Below are positions 11,249 to 30,426 of a stretch of DNA of 64,000 bases, piece after piece. The translations under genes were made by a program, and so were the position numbers. The stretch comes from Acanthamoeba sp. SK_2022b. Taxonomy: Eukaryota; Discosea; Longamoebia; Acanthamoebidae. Every line of letters starts with the position of its first letter. Positions within the stretch are counted from its first letter, which is position 1. The stretch is from NCBI GenBank assembly GCA_027943245.1, contig JANDJZ010000013.1:233204-297203 (forward strand). The letters run 5' to 3'. Below the pieces are notes generated by a model. It ran no database searches, was not told where the DNA came from, and was given only the letters and a program-made list of their open reading frames with translations.

Positions 11249-11530
11249 GTACATCTCTGGGCTGGGGTGGAAGAACCGATGCACATCAGTTCAACACTTC
11301 TCTTGTGGGTGAAGATCTATTATGATGAAAAAGTGATATCTTGAAATGTATGCCCTTTGGGTCAAGTACATCTTTGGGCTGTGGTGGGCAAACCAACATG
11401 CATCAGGTCAACACTCACTTTAGTTGTTTTTTGATGAAAAAGGTAGATTGTGAAAAAGTCACATTTGCAGATGTACAGAATATGCATGGGTTCACCTTGG
11501 GTCGTGTACAGGCATTTTTGGGTTCGTTAA
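11249..11530. repeat. Diverged tandem repeat, period about 117 bases
   Basis: GTACATCTCTGGGCTG at 11249 recurs as GTACATCTTTGGGCTG at 11366, followed in both copies by a ...ATGCA..CATCAGxTCAACAC stretch. A third, poorer copy starts near 11509. Confidence 0.65.
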
Positions 11531-11930
11531 AAAGTGACAATATTACTTTTGTCTGAACACTCTGTTAGTGGGAATACCCCAAGCTGCTGTCCTCTGTGCC
11601 ACATCCCACAGTTTGAGCCTCGCCTCAGCCCACCAATGTCACACAAATGTGTGTTTGCTTGATGCAGCCACTTTGACTTCTGCAAACTTAAAATGGAAAA
11701 TCAGCAGGAGCTAAATCTTCACAATCAAAAATGACTGGACCTCTCCTTCCACGGACTGAGTCTACCACAGGGGCGGGCCCAACTCACCACGCCTAATAGA
11801 GCCGCGCCTGTTTGCAGCACAGTCGTGCCTGACTTCAATTACATGGTGGCGATAGGTGATCGTGTGCAGCACGCGTGAGATCGTTGTTCGTGCGTTGCGC
11901 GTTATGTTAAAAGACCAATTACACTACGTT

Positions 11931-14803
11931 TTACTGGGGAGGGCCTATGGGTTGTTCGCTGGCGTTGGGCATGTGCGAGAAGATGCCTCGCCCGAAGTAC
12001 TTGGCCACCACCTCGAAACCGTCCGACGCCGCGTCCAGCTGCGAATGAACGCCAAGTCTCAGCCCATTGACCCGAGGGCAAACAGCGCGAGTGAAAGGGG
12101 GTGCTGCGAACCTCTCTGAAGAAAGCCTCGTGCTGCTCCGAGTTCTCCTCGAGGGACTTCTTGATCTCTAAAATCTTTCGGTTGTTGCGCACGCACACTG
12201 GGCACTCCTTGTCGTACTCGCCGAGGCACCTCAGGTGGAAGGAGTGCATGCACAGGAAGTGGACGGAGGGCAGGTCGAGCGGACCCGTACATGCTGTGCA
12301 CTTGTGCAGCTGGAAGATCTTGGCCCTACACGCATAAGGATAAGCACATGGCCAATGCCGACAACGCAGATGCAGGTGACCAGTGCTGGTTCTTCCATGC
12401 GAGGGAGACCAGTACCCCGACCGCAGCTCTTCGAATTCCTTCTTCATCTTCTCTGTCTCCTCGCGGTAGTTGTTGATGCAGCGCTGGTCCTGCAGATACG
12501 GAAGAAGCAGGTTGACGATGGGCGGTGATAAAGTCAACCAACGTAGCAAGGTGGCCTTACCTCGGCGATGAGCTGGTTTTCCTGCGAGAGCCTGCGTACG
12601 ATGTAGTCCTTCACCACAGCCAGTTGCGTTGTTGGCTATCACGTAACAACCAATATCAATATGGTCCCAGGCGTATATGAGCCATGCTTCCACTCTTACT
12701 GCGTGCTGGCCAAGTTGGCGAACCTTTTGCGAGAGAATCTGAATGATGGGGAGCGGAGGCAGAAGGTTCTCTCGGTCGATGTTATTGAGCACCTCGCCGA
12801 TTTCATGCTGGCAGTCGTCGTCGCGGAGGGCGAAGTAGGTCAGTGCCTCGATCCACAGGTCCGGATCCATAGGCCTGACGATACGAGAATCGTCAGTGCC
12901 TCGTTGCCAGCAACAATAATAGAATTCACTCGCACCCATATTTCTTGCACGAGTTGATGACTTGCTCGTAGTCATTGTTCTCCATGTGGAAGTCCACAAT
13001 CTCATGATACCTGCGTTCGATGTGTTAGAAAACAACAAGCTAAGAGTCATGGAAGAGAGAGAGAGAGAGAGAGAGAGGAGGCATACAGCTTGAGGTGTTC
13101 GTAGACGACGAGGATGCCGGCCTTGAAGTCGTGCATTTGACACAGTACCAGTGCATGGTCTTCATCGAATTGCGCCTGCAACCCCCACCGTAGAAAAAGT
13201 GAGCAGAAAAAAAAATGGAGAGATGACTCAAGCCCGCTCATGACGGCGCATGCGTACCCGCGGGTCATTGAGGAGCGCAATAGCCTTATTCAGGCGCTCC
13301 TTTCTATCCGAAGCCGCGGTCTTTTCGCCAACCTGTGTCCGTTGGCCGTTATTCCATGCTCGTGTGGGTGTATGGAGCGGAGTGGTGCGGCATGTCGTGT
13401 GCCATGACTTACGTCTTCTCGAAGATAGATCTCAAGGAGGGTATTGTAGACGAGGTTGGTGGCGAGACCCTGCTGCACAATGAATTCGAGGAACTTGGCC
13501 AGCCATTCTTCTTGACCAACGAACACGTGAATAAACTCCTCAGCGTTTGCCTGCCGCCACCACACAGCGTCAGTTTCACCTATGCCTGCGCGCTCCGAGG
13601 GTCAACCGAACACTCACCTTGGGCCGTGGCTGGGCAAAGCTCTCGGAGGCCTCTGTTAGATAAAATCGGCGACGGCACGTCAGCGCTGGACACGTGTGAT
13701 CACACGTAGTGCATGGCCCTTCAGGGACTTACCTTTGGTGCCCTTGGGTTTATAGTTTGTACAGAGGTCCATGAGGAGGCTGGTGGTCTGCTCCGGCATG
13801 CAAGACACCAAGTTCTTGCCGTACTTCTTCAGTACCTTCTCGCACTGCACAGACGCACGATCCCGTTCGTAGGCCATGTCAACAACCCAGAATGTCAGCC
13901 GAGGAGGACGAGAGGCAAGAACTGGGAAAGAGGCGAAGGGGCACCTCGAAGAAGTTGAGGGTGGCGATATAAGTAAGGGCGTTCTGATAGTCCTTCAAAT
14001 CCTCCACGATGATTTTCAGCGCTTGTTCGTGGTGGTTGTGACGCTGCGTAGGCCCAAGGCGCAGTTAATAGTGTGCATGTGCGTGCGCGCATGAGGCGTG
14101 CTCTTACCTTGGCAAGATAGAGCGCATGCTCAAAATAGCCCGCCTGCCTGCACACCTTGATCGCGGTCTTGACCTCAAACTTGAGGTTCGAGCCCGCCTG
14201 CATTCATGTCCAGCCAATATCAGCATACGCTTCCACACGCGGCACCAACACCCATTACCTTGATGAACTCATCGAGCTTTTGTACATCCTTGAGTTTGGT
14301 GTAGCAGTTGAACAATAGGGTCGTGTGGTCTGCGTTGGCCAAGCCTTGCTCATGCAGCGCCTACATGTTCACATGCATGCCCAATCAACCCATGTAGCGG
14401 TCAGGGCACTTACTGAGACAAGCCTTGCGTACCTGTAGGTAGGAGGTGAGGTTGTGTATGCGCTGGGCGTCGAGAAACTTGCGGATGACGTAAGACGGCT
14501 CGAGCCGACCAATCGTTCGCAGATATTGACGCATAGCTCCATCGTAGTCGCCCTTCCTGCGAATCACAGCCAAAGCGCGGTGCCGGAGTAAGAGGACAAG
14601 AAACGAGAATCTGAACGAGGGGTAAGGCCTGTACGAATAGAGGTGGTCGCCGTATTTCCTGAAGATGTCGATAATCGAATTGTAGTCGTACTGCTGGCTG
14701 TGGGCGAGGTCGATGGCCACTGAGTACAAGTTCTTCTTGAAGAGTGTTTCCAGCTTTGTCTGTGTGTCCTTCTCTTGGACTTGGTACAGCTGCGTGCACA
14801 CGA

Positions 14804-14859
<56 letters not shown>

Positions 14860-16483
14860 CGTTGGTTATAGGTTCTTTGGGCAGTAGCAGCGGTGCGTGA
14901 CGAGGCATACTAGTCCGTCGCGGGTGAGCACAAAGATGGAGCCCCACTCGGATACGATATAGGAGATGTTGGTAAAGGTGGTGGTATAGGCGATGAACTT
15001 GTTCTTCAAATCGTAGATCGTGAACACATCCTGCTTCGGTCCACTGCGTGGCGTCGTCGTGAGCGTTGCACACAACAGCGTTAGACAGGATGGGAAGATG
15101 AGAATTCGTGTGAGTGTGAACAAACCTGGCAACCTCCTGTTGGCTGACAACGATGAGGTAGCCACGGAACCACGACAGCATCTTCTTCTCACCTTCGAAG
15201 GCGAAGCATGGACCGCGTCCCTCCGGTTCGTAGAAGTAGACCGCCTGACAAGACGTAAAATAAGAAATCCCATCGTGCGTACATGTCCACACCCATGCGT
15301 GACGCTGACGGTGACCTACCTCCTTCCGCCCAATACAGAGGTCGTGGGTGTCACTGATCACGGCGCGACCCAGCTCGCAACCTCTATCATCGAGCACCTC
15401 CTATTCCATCAGACACTTCGTGAGCACACAGCCGACAAGAGACACCTTGGCTTAATGCTCCGATCATACCGTTGGCGTTCGCTGCAAGGACGTGTGGTAG
15501 GCAACGGTGGAGTCGGGTGTGGCAGCGAAGAGTGTCGTCCTGTCCTTGCCGTCGTCCGAGAAGCCCAGCCCTACGAGGAAAGGCCCAAAAGTCGGGTGCG
15601 CCGTCATTTCAACGCGAGCCGGTCCAACATGGAGGAGGCAGAGGTGATGTACCGGTGATAGGCGAGTAGGAAGGGTTGGAGAGGGCCACGAGCTTGGGCG
15701 CGCGTTCCTGGCCGAGGTCCCGCATGAGGAGAACCACACCATTACACAGGCCAATTGCAACCTGCGAGAGGTCCTCGAGAACGGCCAAGCAGGTCACGGG
15801 GACTACAGAGCCCGTGGGCGGCTGTATCTTGATCGATCGCAGGCAAAGCGGATTGCCTGACTTGTCGGCCTTGTCCAGGTTCCACACCTGCCGAGCACAG
15901 CCACCATCACCATCAAGACGCCAATAGTGCATGCAAAACACGAGGCTACGAAGGTAGCAACATTCAGGGCGGACAGAAGCAGACCTTGAGCGTGGGCGAG
16001 ATGGCATCTTCGTCGTCGCCGATAGCGACGAGGATGTTGGCCTGCTTGAGCTGCTCGGCATGGGTGACGGAGAAGCGGAAGGCCTGGAAGGAGTAGACCT
16101 TGAAGTCGCGGTCCACCACGTTGACAAACCCCGAGGTATGTGCGCAGCAGTCAAGGAAATGACTACAAGTGGTTTGTGGGTTGCGGTGCAGTGCGTGCAG
16201 CTATGCGTAGTGTGCGCTTGTGCTTGCGTGGGTGGTATGAAGCAAGGTGGTGGAAAGGATATCTCCAAAGATGAGGTTGCCGCGGCCACTGGTGCAACAA
16301 TTAATGTCCAATTTCTGGTTAAATGTGAAAATTGTTAGCTAGAATCAAGTTGTGGCCATTTTCGCGAATCAATCTTTACATGTTAAATGAGTGTACCTGA
16401 ATGATTTGGTGCGGATTATCACTGGAGCCACCCTCCTTCACCAGCTCCTGCTCAAAGAACTGAAATCTCTTCCATTGAAACAT
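11931..16483 (-). CDS. VPS11: VPS11, core subunit of HOPS/CORVET with C-terminal RING-H2
   Basis: The coding strand starts at ATG 16483 (MFQWKRFQFFEQELV) and stops at 11931. The N-terminal beta-propeller is spread over many small exons. A central solenoid has strong VPS11 signatures: EKDTQTKLETLFKKNLYSVA, YGDHLYS, KGDYDGAMRQYLRTIGRLEP and SYVIRKFLDAQRIHNLTSYL. Near the C-terminus a coiled coil (EETEKMKKEFEELR) precedes a RING-H2 with C-x2-C, C-x-H-x2-H-x2-C and C-x2-C (CTAC ... FLCMHSFHLRC ... CPVC). The complex tethers membranes at late endosomes and vacuoles; the VPS11 RING helps bind VPS18. The gene has roughly fifteen introns, two of which carry sense-strand CT and GT microsatellites. The terminal residues SEQPIGPPQ and the stop are unambiguous; internal joins are approximate. 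Confidence 0.95.
13054..13079. repeat. (GA)n microsatellite, (CT)n on the VPS11 sense strand
   Basis: The GA run lies within a VPS11 intron and reads as CT in the pre-mRNA. Confidence 0.9.
14805..14858. repeat. (CA)n microsatellite, (GT)n on the VPS11 sense strand
   Basis: An uninterrupted CA run lies in the VPS11 intron that precedes the exon coding LYQVQEKDTQTKLE. In the transcript it is a GU tract. Confidence 0.97.
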
Positions 16484-16626
16484 GCTGCGCAGGCGTGCAC
16501 GACTGGCGCGTAGTTTGTTGTCAATTGATATAATATCAAGCAAAAAGCAGGACGTTCCAAGCCGTTTTCCTTGCTAAATAATAAAAATTGATTATTGCTG
16601 CTAGTATTTCTGTCCACAAGGAAAAG

Positions 16627-19541
16627 ATGGGAGCGGCACTGACGTCGCTCTATCGACGCTATGTGCAGGGAGCACAGCAGTTACCGGCAGAAGACGAGGA
16701 ATCGAGAGGTGGCCGCGGCGGCAGCAGCAACACGCTTGGCACGTCAAATGCACCGTCGCAGAAGAACCTCGATCTGAAGGCCAATCTGGTGGTCATTCGC
16801 AAACTGTTGCCGTACCTCTGGCCCAAGGACGAATATCTCCTGCGGTTGCGGGTGGTCTTCTCGCTACTATTTCTCTTCTCCAACAACGTGTGGTCGGTGC
16901 TCACGCCTATTACTTACAAGAAAGCTGTTGATGACCTCTCGCCACCCGATCCGTCCTTTCCCTTGTTCTGGATCTTTGCTTATTGCGTGCTCAAGTTCTG
17001 CAGCCGCGCTTCCAACGATATCCGTGATGCCATCTTCGTCAAGGTACCCCCTCGCTTCCTCCGTTGGCCCTTCTCTCTTCTTCGTTGTTCATCGTTTTTA
17101 TTGATATATGATTCATTTTAATGTCAATGGCTACTGTGTTTCTGCAGGTGTCACAAGCCGCGCTCAAGTCAGTCTCGTTGGACATCTTCAACCACCTCCA
17201 CTCGCTTTCGCTCCGCTTCCATCTGAACCGACAGACGGGCGGCATCCTGCGGGCCATCGAACGAGGCACCTCCAGCGCCAGGTACCTCTCTCACCGGCCA
17301 TTTCCTACTGGTAGTCTTGTATCTAACTGCCTTTCAAGCTATCTCTTGTCGATGATCCTGTTCAACATCTTGCCCATATTCGTTGAGGTGCGCTTCTTTC
17401 CTGCAGTCTCTCCCGAGACAGAGAGCTAATAACACGGATGGCCACGACTTAGGTGGGCCTGACATGTGCGGTGCTGATCTCGATATACGACATCTGGTTC
17501 ACAATCATCACCCTCGTCACTGTGGTGGCGTATGTAGGTACGTGGAGTACTCAGCGAGCGGTGCGGTTATTCATGCCTACACCACACTAACAGCCCTTGA
17601 TGGCAGCCTACACGATCTCGGTCACCGAGTGGCGCAACAAGTTCCGCCGTCTGATGAACGAGAAGGACAATGAATCTACCAACAAGGCTGTCGACTCGCT
17701 CATCAATTTCGAAACTGTTAAGTACTTCTGCAATGAACAACACGAAGCCCAGCGGTACGAGCGAGCGCTTGATGGTAAGACGCCTCTCCTTTCCATGCGT
17801 CGCCTGCCCTGTCTTGTTCAGATACACAACGCACACACAAACGCATATCACAGAAAAGGTAGCAGCAGCCGTGAAGAGCACGACCTCACTGTCACTGCTC
17901 AATTCGGGCCAAGCGATGATCATTGCCCTAGGCACACTCTTCGTCATGCTACTTGCGGTACCAACCTTTGCCCCCCCCCCCAACAAAATTGTTCATTTCA
18001 TGCTCACATGGCTTCCGTAGGGCAAACGAGCGACGGATGGCGAAATGACCGTTGGCGACTTTGTCCTGGTCAACACCTACATGATGCAGCTCTACACGCC
18101 GCTCAATTGGCTCGGTATCTTCAATATTCTCTTCTCAGCAACCGTCATGAGCTTTTCACTCTCGCCTAATCGCACCACAGGCACCAGCTACCGAATGATC
18201 AAGCAATCGATGGTCGATCTGGAGAACCTCTTCACACTTCTAGATGAGCCAATCGAAGTGGCTGATGTGGACAATGCGCGCCGGCTCGAAGTCATCGACG
18301 CCGAGGTTAAGGTTCGCTGATTACCACTGCTTTTTTAGTTTGGTCTAGCTAAAGTACAGCCGTGCGTGTTTGATCTTCAGTTCAAGAATGTGTCATTCTC
18401 GTATAAGGACAACTTGCCCATCCTCAAGAACATCTCCCTTACTATCCCCAGCGGTCACACTGTGGCAGTCGTTGGGCCTACCGGTTCTGGCAAGTCGACA
18501 TGTACATTCCATCAGCTTGATTGTACGCAGTGAGCATTCTAACCGTAATGACCACCTGTACCTTCCCCTGCAGTGGCTCGCCTGCTCTTTCGCTTCTACG
18601 ACCTTGACAGCGGCAAGATCACCATCGACGATCAGGACATCGCGCGCGTCAGGCAGCGGTCACTGCGCAAGGCCATCGGCGTGGTCCCCCAGGACACCGT
18701 ACGCTGTTGCTGGCCTGTTCTTTGAAGTGTATGCAAACGCATGGTTCCAATCCTGATGATGGCGACGAATGTATATCGTGCAGGTTCTCTTTAACGAAAC
18801 CATCAGGTACAACATCATGTACGGTCGACCTGACGCCACAGACTCCGAAGTGGAAACGGCGGCCCGACTGGCGCAGATCCACGACTTCATCATGAGCCTG
18901 CCTGAGGGTTACGAAACCAAGGTCGGCGAACGAGGTATAGCTCGACGCAGTCCAGTGCGACGTTCTCACACGAGGGTCGCTAACTGTTTTGACGTTACCC
19001 TATCTACAGGATTGCGCCTAAGTGGTGGGGAGAAGCAGCGGGTGTCCATCGCACGGGCGATCCTCAAGGACCCGGCGGTGATGATATTTGATGAGGCCAC
19101 CTCTGCCCTGGATACCCACACTGGCACGTACCAAGGCAACTCCTTTACGGTTCCTTTGGCTGGTCGCTGACGCCACTAGTTACGTATTTAACGATATTTA
19201 GAGAAGGAAATCCAGAGCGCGTTGCGCGAGGTGAGCAAGGGTCGCACTACTCTCGTAATAGCCCATCGATTATCCACCATCGTGGATGCTGGTGCGCACA
19301 AGGCAGCTTTACGATGGTATACATTCTCTTACCTCTCTGTCGCATCACAGACGAAATCCTGGTGCTCCGCAAGGGCGAGGTGGTGGAGCGCGGCACACAC
19401 GAAGAGCTGCTGCAACAGGAGGGCGAGTACGCCGAGATGTGGCACCGGCAGCTGGCCGAGATCAACAGCGCAGGGACCGAAGGAGACACAGACAATGGTG
19501 CTGGCGTGGCGCCTCTCATTGACCCCACCCTCTTAGCCTAA
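16627..19541 (+). CDS. Half-size ABC transporter, ABCB6/HMT1/ATM1 subfamily
   Basis: The start is ATG 16627 and the stop is at 19541. The membrane domain includes [21 protein letters not shown], the helix region [17 protein letters not shown] and [13 protein letters not shown], which is diagnostic for the HMT1/ATM1/ABCB6 group. A single nucleotide-binding domain has Walker [10 protein letters not shown] (interrupted by an intron right after the Thr codon), a Q-loop in [14 protein letters not shown], signature [15 protein letters not shown], Walker [13 protein letters not shown] and the switch His in [11 protein letters not shown]. Such half-transporters dimerise and export glutathione-linked metal or iron-sulphur precursors from mitochondria or vacuoles. 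The N-terminus [15 protein letters not shown] is basic, but I cannot decide mitochondrial against vacuolar location. About ten introns interrupt the gene. Confidence 0.94.
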
Positions 19542-19828
19542 CTCGTTCCCCAGCGGCAGACAGCTTCCACAATAATAAAAAATTCGTTGCATGCGTAACC
19601 TTGCACGTACGCGCACAACACAGCAACCGCGACACCCTTTCCGATTGGTTTACCTTTTAGCGAGGCTGTAGGCGGCTCCTGGTTACCCGGCCCCATGGAT
19701 AGGTGGATACGAGGAGGTTGCCAATTTTCATATCGGGATTTAATGATGGTTGGCTAAACACCAACATCCCACCAGACACCAATAGGTCCAATTGTCCTCT
19801 CTCCCCCACACAACCCAGACACCACAGC

Positions 19829-26374
<6,546 letters not shown>

Positions 26375-28706
26375 CTGGCGAGCGAAAAGAGGCGAAAGGT
26401 GTAATTTTAGGTTTACAAAAATGAAGATGAGGTAACGAGTTTCAAAGTGGGTAATGTCTAGCTGTGAGCTAGCTGACAACCTCACTATGCCACCCTCCCT
26501 GCTGCTCACCAAGATAAACGTGACACTGTACGACTGCAAGCCTCCACATTGTGTTGGACGCTTATAATCTCGAGTATTCCCACTTTATTCTCCTCACACG
26601 GATATTTATTCGTTACGTCTCTCAAATATATTCTTCACCTTTTTCTCCTCCTCACTCACACCCACGGCTTTCTCTCTCTCTCTCTTCACCTTCCAACACA
26701 TTGCCCAATGGAACACCATGAATCATGTTATTTCCTCATCAAGGACATCATTGACCACGTTGTTTACTATGAACAGCAGACCATTGACACCAAGGCCAGT
26801 AGGCTAACTTCTGGAACAATGTGCTCCAGTGGATGGGTATGCTGGCAAAAAGTTATATGCCGAAATCACAAACTACAAACTACCCCTGCATTTGAAGTCA
26901 CGGTTTGCTTTGTATGGCATGGTCCACAAGATAATGATCAAGCTTGGCAACTGTGATGAGCATAAAGATCTCCTATATTCTTGCAAGCATCTGTCAACAA
27001 GCTCAACAATTGCCAACAGTTGCACACGCCAAAGTTCAATGGTGTAGCCAAGCACTTGGCAAGATGATGCTTGCCCTTCTATGCAATGCCAGCTTCCAAA
27101 GGTCTTCTAGGGTGAAGCAACACACACCATGTCCATCATCAACAACAGTCTGCCTGCCAACAGTACATTTTGATGGCCTTATGTGTGCTCTTCTGCTTGC
27201 AACGGAAGACTTGAGTGAACCTTGTGAGCACTTGTGATCATCTACCATCACAAGTGTGGCGCAATTTCCAGTGTGCATCTAAACCTCAAAGGGGCCAGCA
27301 ATGTTGACCAGCTGAGTGGTTGGCTACGTTCCCCACTGAGGTTTGCACAGGTGGGCCTTGCCCTTACCCAGTGTCCGCCAATGGAGGGTAGGTGTGGTGT
27401 TGGTTAGGGTGTGTGTTGAAATTCTTTTCATTACACACCACCCATGGTGGAGTTGCTGACACTGTGGCAACTTGCTGCAGTCACAGCCCTCTTAAGGGCC
27501 CAAGTCGGAGCTCTTGTGTAGAGCCTCCTGATTTAGATTTCAAGAAATCAAAATAGGTTTTAACTCCAAATCTCCCATGTGAAAAATGCTAACATTTTTT
27601 TGGCAAATCCAAAGATATCCAAGTGATTTTATTGCTTATTGAAAGATGTCAACATATAAATTCAGCATGACCTATGTTACGATGCATACTGTGGCCACTC
27701 CAACAAGTAACAACAAGCATCACTTATAGGACTGCAAGGGCATTGAGTAGGGTGTCATGAAGCACAATCCGTTTTTAGACATGTGGAGCAGTAATGGTGG
27801 TTGCAATAGTGATGTCATAGTTAGAGGCAGTCAACAAGGTCAGTCATCCAGCCCCCATCACCCTTACTCAAGGATGAGCATTAAGATTTCATGAATTCTG
27901 CAGCAGCTCCATCATGGTGACTGGTCACTGGTGAATGGTGCACATCACAAACATACAACATTGACTGTCCGTGGCACCTTGAAGAAACATGACAGCGGTC
28001 TACCCCAATGCTGCTGCTGCTGCACAGAACACAATTGATCTGCACTTTCTTCATCTCCTTCACCTCTTGATGCTGCACTGTCATGCATGTGCAGGTGAGA
28101 GCTGCTTCATTGATGGCATGGCATCAAGGTTGTGCCCAGTCCTGTCCACTTATTGATGTGCCAGCTACTCCACCCATCAAACAGTTTGTGGCCTGGAAGT
28201 TCACAGTTTCAGGTGCTGTATGGTCCATACAGGGGTTTCTCTCCCTTCCTTTTTTGACATAGTGTTACAACACCAAACCACCTCCCCAACATCTGAATGA
28301 CAACACAGATGCCTACCCCAGCTGGTTTTGTAAGACCATCTGTAAATTTAACTTCACTTTCACAACACAAAAAACGACCCTCCATTTTTTGCGCCTGTCC
28401 ATTGACTTTTACTTCAATAAAATGAGCAAGTTTACCTCATTAAAATCGATTTTAATTGCACATAACAAAAAATTACCCTACCTAAAATATTGTAAACTTA
28501 AAAATACAATTGTTACTTGGTCTCGCTGGTTAATTCACCAGATAGCACTGCATTCCTGGAAATGAGTGCACAACAAAACGCCAGTCATTTTCAACCTCTC
28601 ATTTGATAATAGTGGAGGTTTTTGTCCGCGCACAAATCTTTCCGTCAGAACCGCAGAGAATAAAAGAAGGAAAGCAGAGAATAAAAGAAGCCCGCAGGCG
28701 CACACC
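26375..28706. other. Gene-free, CpG-poor island
   Basis: Between the receptor kinase and the LRR gene, about 26700-28500 is AT-rich and CpG-poor. Open frames of 70-135 codons occur at 26549-27240, but they shift frame among themselves and match no family I know. I read it as decayed repetitive DNA. A run of four CTG-type triplets occurs near 28010. Flanks up to 26700 and after 28560 look like normal UTR and promoter DNA. Confidence 0.65.
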
Positions 28707-30251
28707 ATGAAGAAGGAATGGAAGCGCCAGGTACGGGATGAGGAGGAAGAGGAGCACGAGCAGGGGCAGAAGGAAGCTGAGGGGCGGGGCCACGTCGGTA
28801 GGAGAGTCGGCAGAGACCGTACGGAGGAAGACATGGCTCTGCGGCTGCAGGAGGCGGTGGCTCGCCGGGCCGACACGCTCTACTTGATCAACCACTCCAT
28901 ACGCCGCTTTGACTCACCTCTGCTACCCCAGGCACGCACCCTCCAGATTTGCACCTGCCGCCCCTTTATTTACAGTGTACACACCTGACGGAGTGGGGTT
29001 TCCGCAAGGTGGCCGAGCGCTTGGAAAGGCTGCACCTCAACCTCAACTTGCTCTCTTCCTTCCCGTCCGTGCACGGACTTCTCTCCTTCCACAAGGTGCA
29101 GCGCTGCGCTTCACTCCGTCAGGTGTGAGTGCTGAGCAATGCGTGTGCGTGCATGCCAGCTGCTCTACCTCAACCTGTCTTCCAACGCAATCGCTGGTCC
29201 TGTCCCTGATGGTATCGGACGCCTCACCAACTTGAGGTACGAGGGTTGGCACGGTGTGTGGCCACCTAATTGATTCATTGTCTGGGCAGGACGTTGATAC
29301 TGGCCTATAACCGCATCACGTCCTTCCCCACTACCGTCGCGAAGATGACCTCCCTACACGATCTCTTCCTCGGTGAAACCTCCCGCCTTTCTTTCGCTTC
29401 TCTGCGCCCTGACTTCATCCAACACAACACAGAAGGCAATCCCACTCTTCTGTTCATGCCTGCAGAAGTTTTGATGCGGGCTCGCGCCGACCCAGGGTTC
29501 CTGCTCAAATGGAACAGCGCCAAGGTGGGAGAAATAGAGCGGACTGAGTGGCCACCGTGCCTCCTAACCATCGCTTGCGTGACGACAGGACTCAACGCTC
29601 ACCGCCGAGAAGCAAGCCGAGATCGAGAGATGCCCATCCGTGGCGGTGCCCACGCTGCTCAACCTGGCCTGCTCCATTGTCCTCGCCTACCGTAATTCTC
29701 TGCGCCATCATCCCGCGACTCCAACCTCTCTCGCTAACGACTGTTCGCGTGTTCGTCCCAACAGGGCGAACCAATCCGTCCCTCAAGCAACTTTTGTGCC
29801 AGGTCCTACCACAGGAGCTCCAGGAGTATGTCCACCAACGCCAACGTCTGGCCACGCTGTGACACGGTCGTCCACAGTGGACACAGAAGCTCACCCACAG
29901 AATCGCACAGATACCTGGCAGACACGTACAGGTGTTGGCGCTGTCGGCGCAAGTTCGCGGGTCGCCCGGCCGTCGTGGTCATTCGGCGGGTCAACTTGTC
30001 ACCGAGCCAGAAGCAGGTCCAGAAGCGGCGGTCAGCGGGCTACTGGGGCGGAGAACCCAAGTACGTTCTGCGACCGGCCCCAGTCCAAGATTGACAGTGA
30101 GTGAGCTCACTTGCTTCGCAGAGCTACACCATGCTTGTTCACCTTTGATCGATTGGGCTGCTACCATGCGTGGCATGCCGACGACCAGGACGAAGGGAGA
30201 GTATTCAAGAACGCGAGAAAAGAGCCGGTAGCGAGCACCGAGGTCACGTGA
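28707..30251 (+). CDS. Leucine-rich-repeat protein with C-terminal cysteine pair region
   Basis: The start ATG at 28707 gives a charged N-terminus (DEEEEEHEQGQKEAEGRG). Four LRR units follow: LERLHLNLNLLSSFPSVHG, LLYLNLSSNAIAGPVPDGIG, LRTLILAYNRITSFPTTVAK and LHDLFLEGNPTLLFMP. After the LRRs, VPTLLNLACSIVL and NPSLKQLLCQVLPQELQEYV resemble the post-LRR part of LRRC58-like proteins, where a zinc-binding module usually follows. The last exons carry CWRCRRKF and PCLFTFDRLGCYHAWHADD, a possible C-x2-C...C...C-x-H site, ending at TGA 30249-30251. The intron after codon LPQ (near 28931) has a GC donor (CCCCAG/GCACGC). The join around 29820-29930 is uncertain. Partners are unknown; LRR proteins of this size often act as adaptors. 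Confidence 0.77.
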
Positions 30252-30426
30252 AATTGATGATCGTTTTGTATTCGCGTTGAAAACAATGTGGCAGTGAACT
30301 GTACAAACATGGCCTCGAGCCTCTGTTCTCCCCCTCCTCCCCGCCTATGTGCATGGATCGGTGCCGTCGGTGACAACAGGCCTGATGGCTGCATCACCAA
30401 CGGGAGCTGGCTCAACACGTCAGCTC

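Larger units (their letters stand above)
9641..11930. other. Gene-free CpG-poor island with degenerate tandem repeats
   Basis: No gene is supported between ARL8 and VPS11. From about 9894 to 11757 CpG almost disappears (most 60-base lines have none) while TG and CA are abundant. CpG returns abruptly at both edges. The sequence is AT-richer than the genes and holds diverged tandem copies at 10090-10300 and 11249-11530. I see no intact transposase, but the composition suggests an old, inactivated mobile or repetitive insertion. Confidence 0.7.

Noticed and set aside
26549..27240. Several overlapping plus-strand frames in the second island
   Set aside because: They shift frame, match no family and lie in degraded repeat-like DNA.
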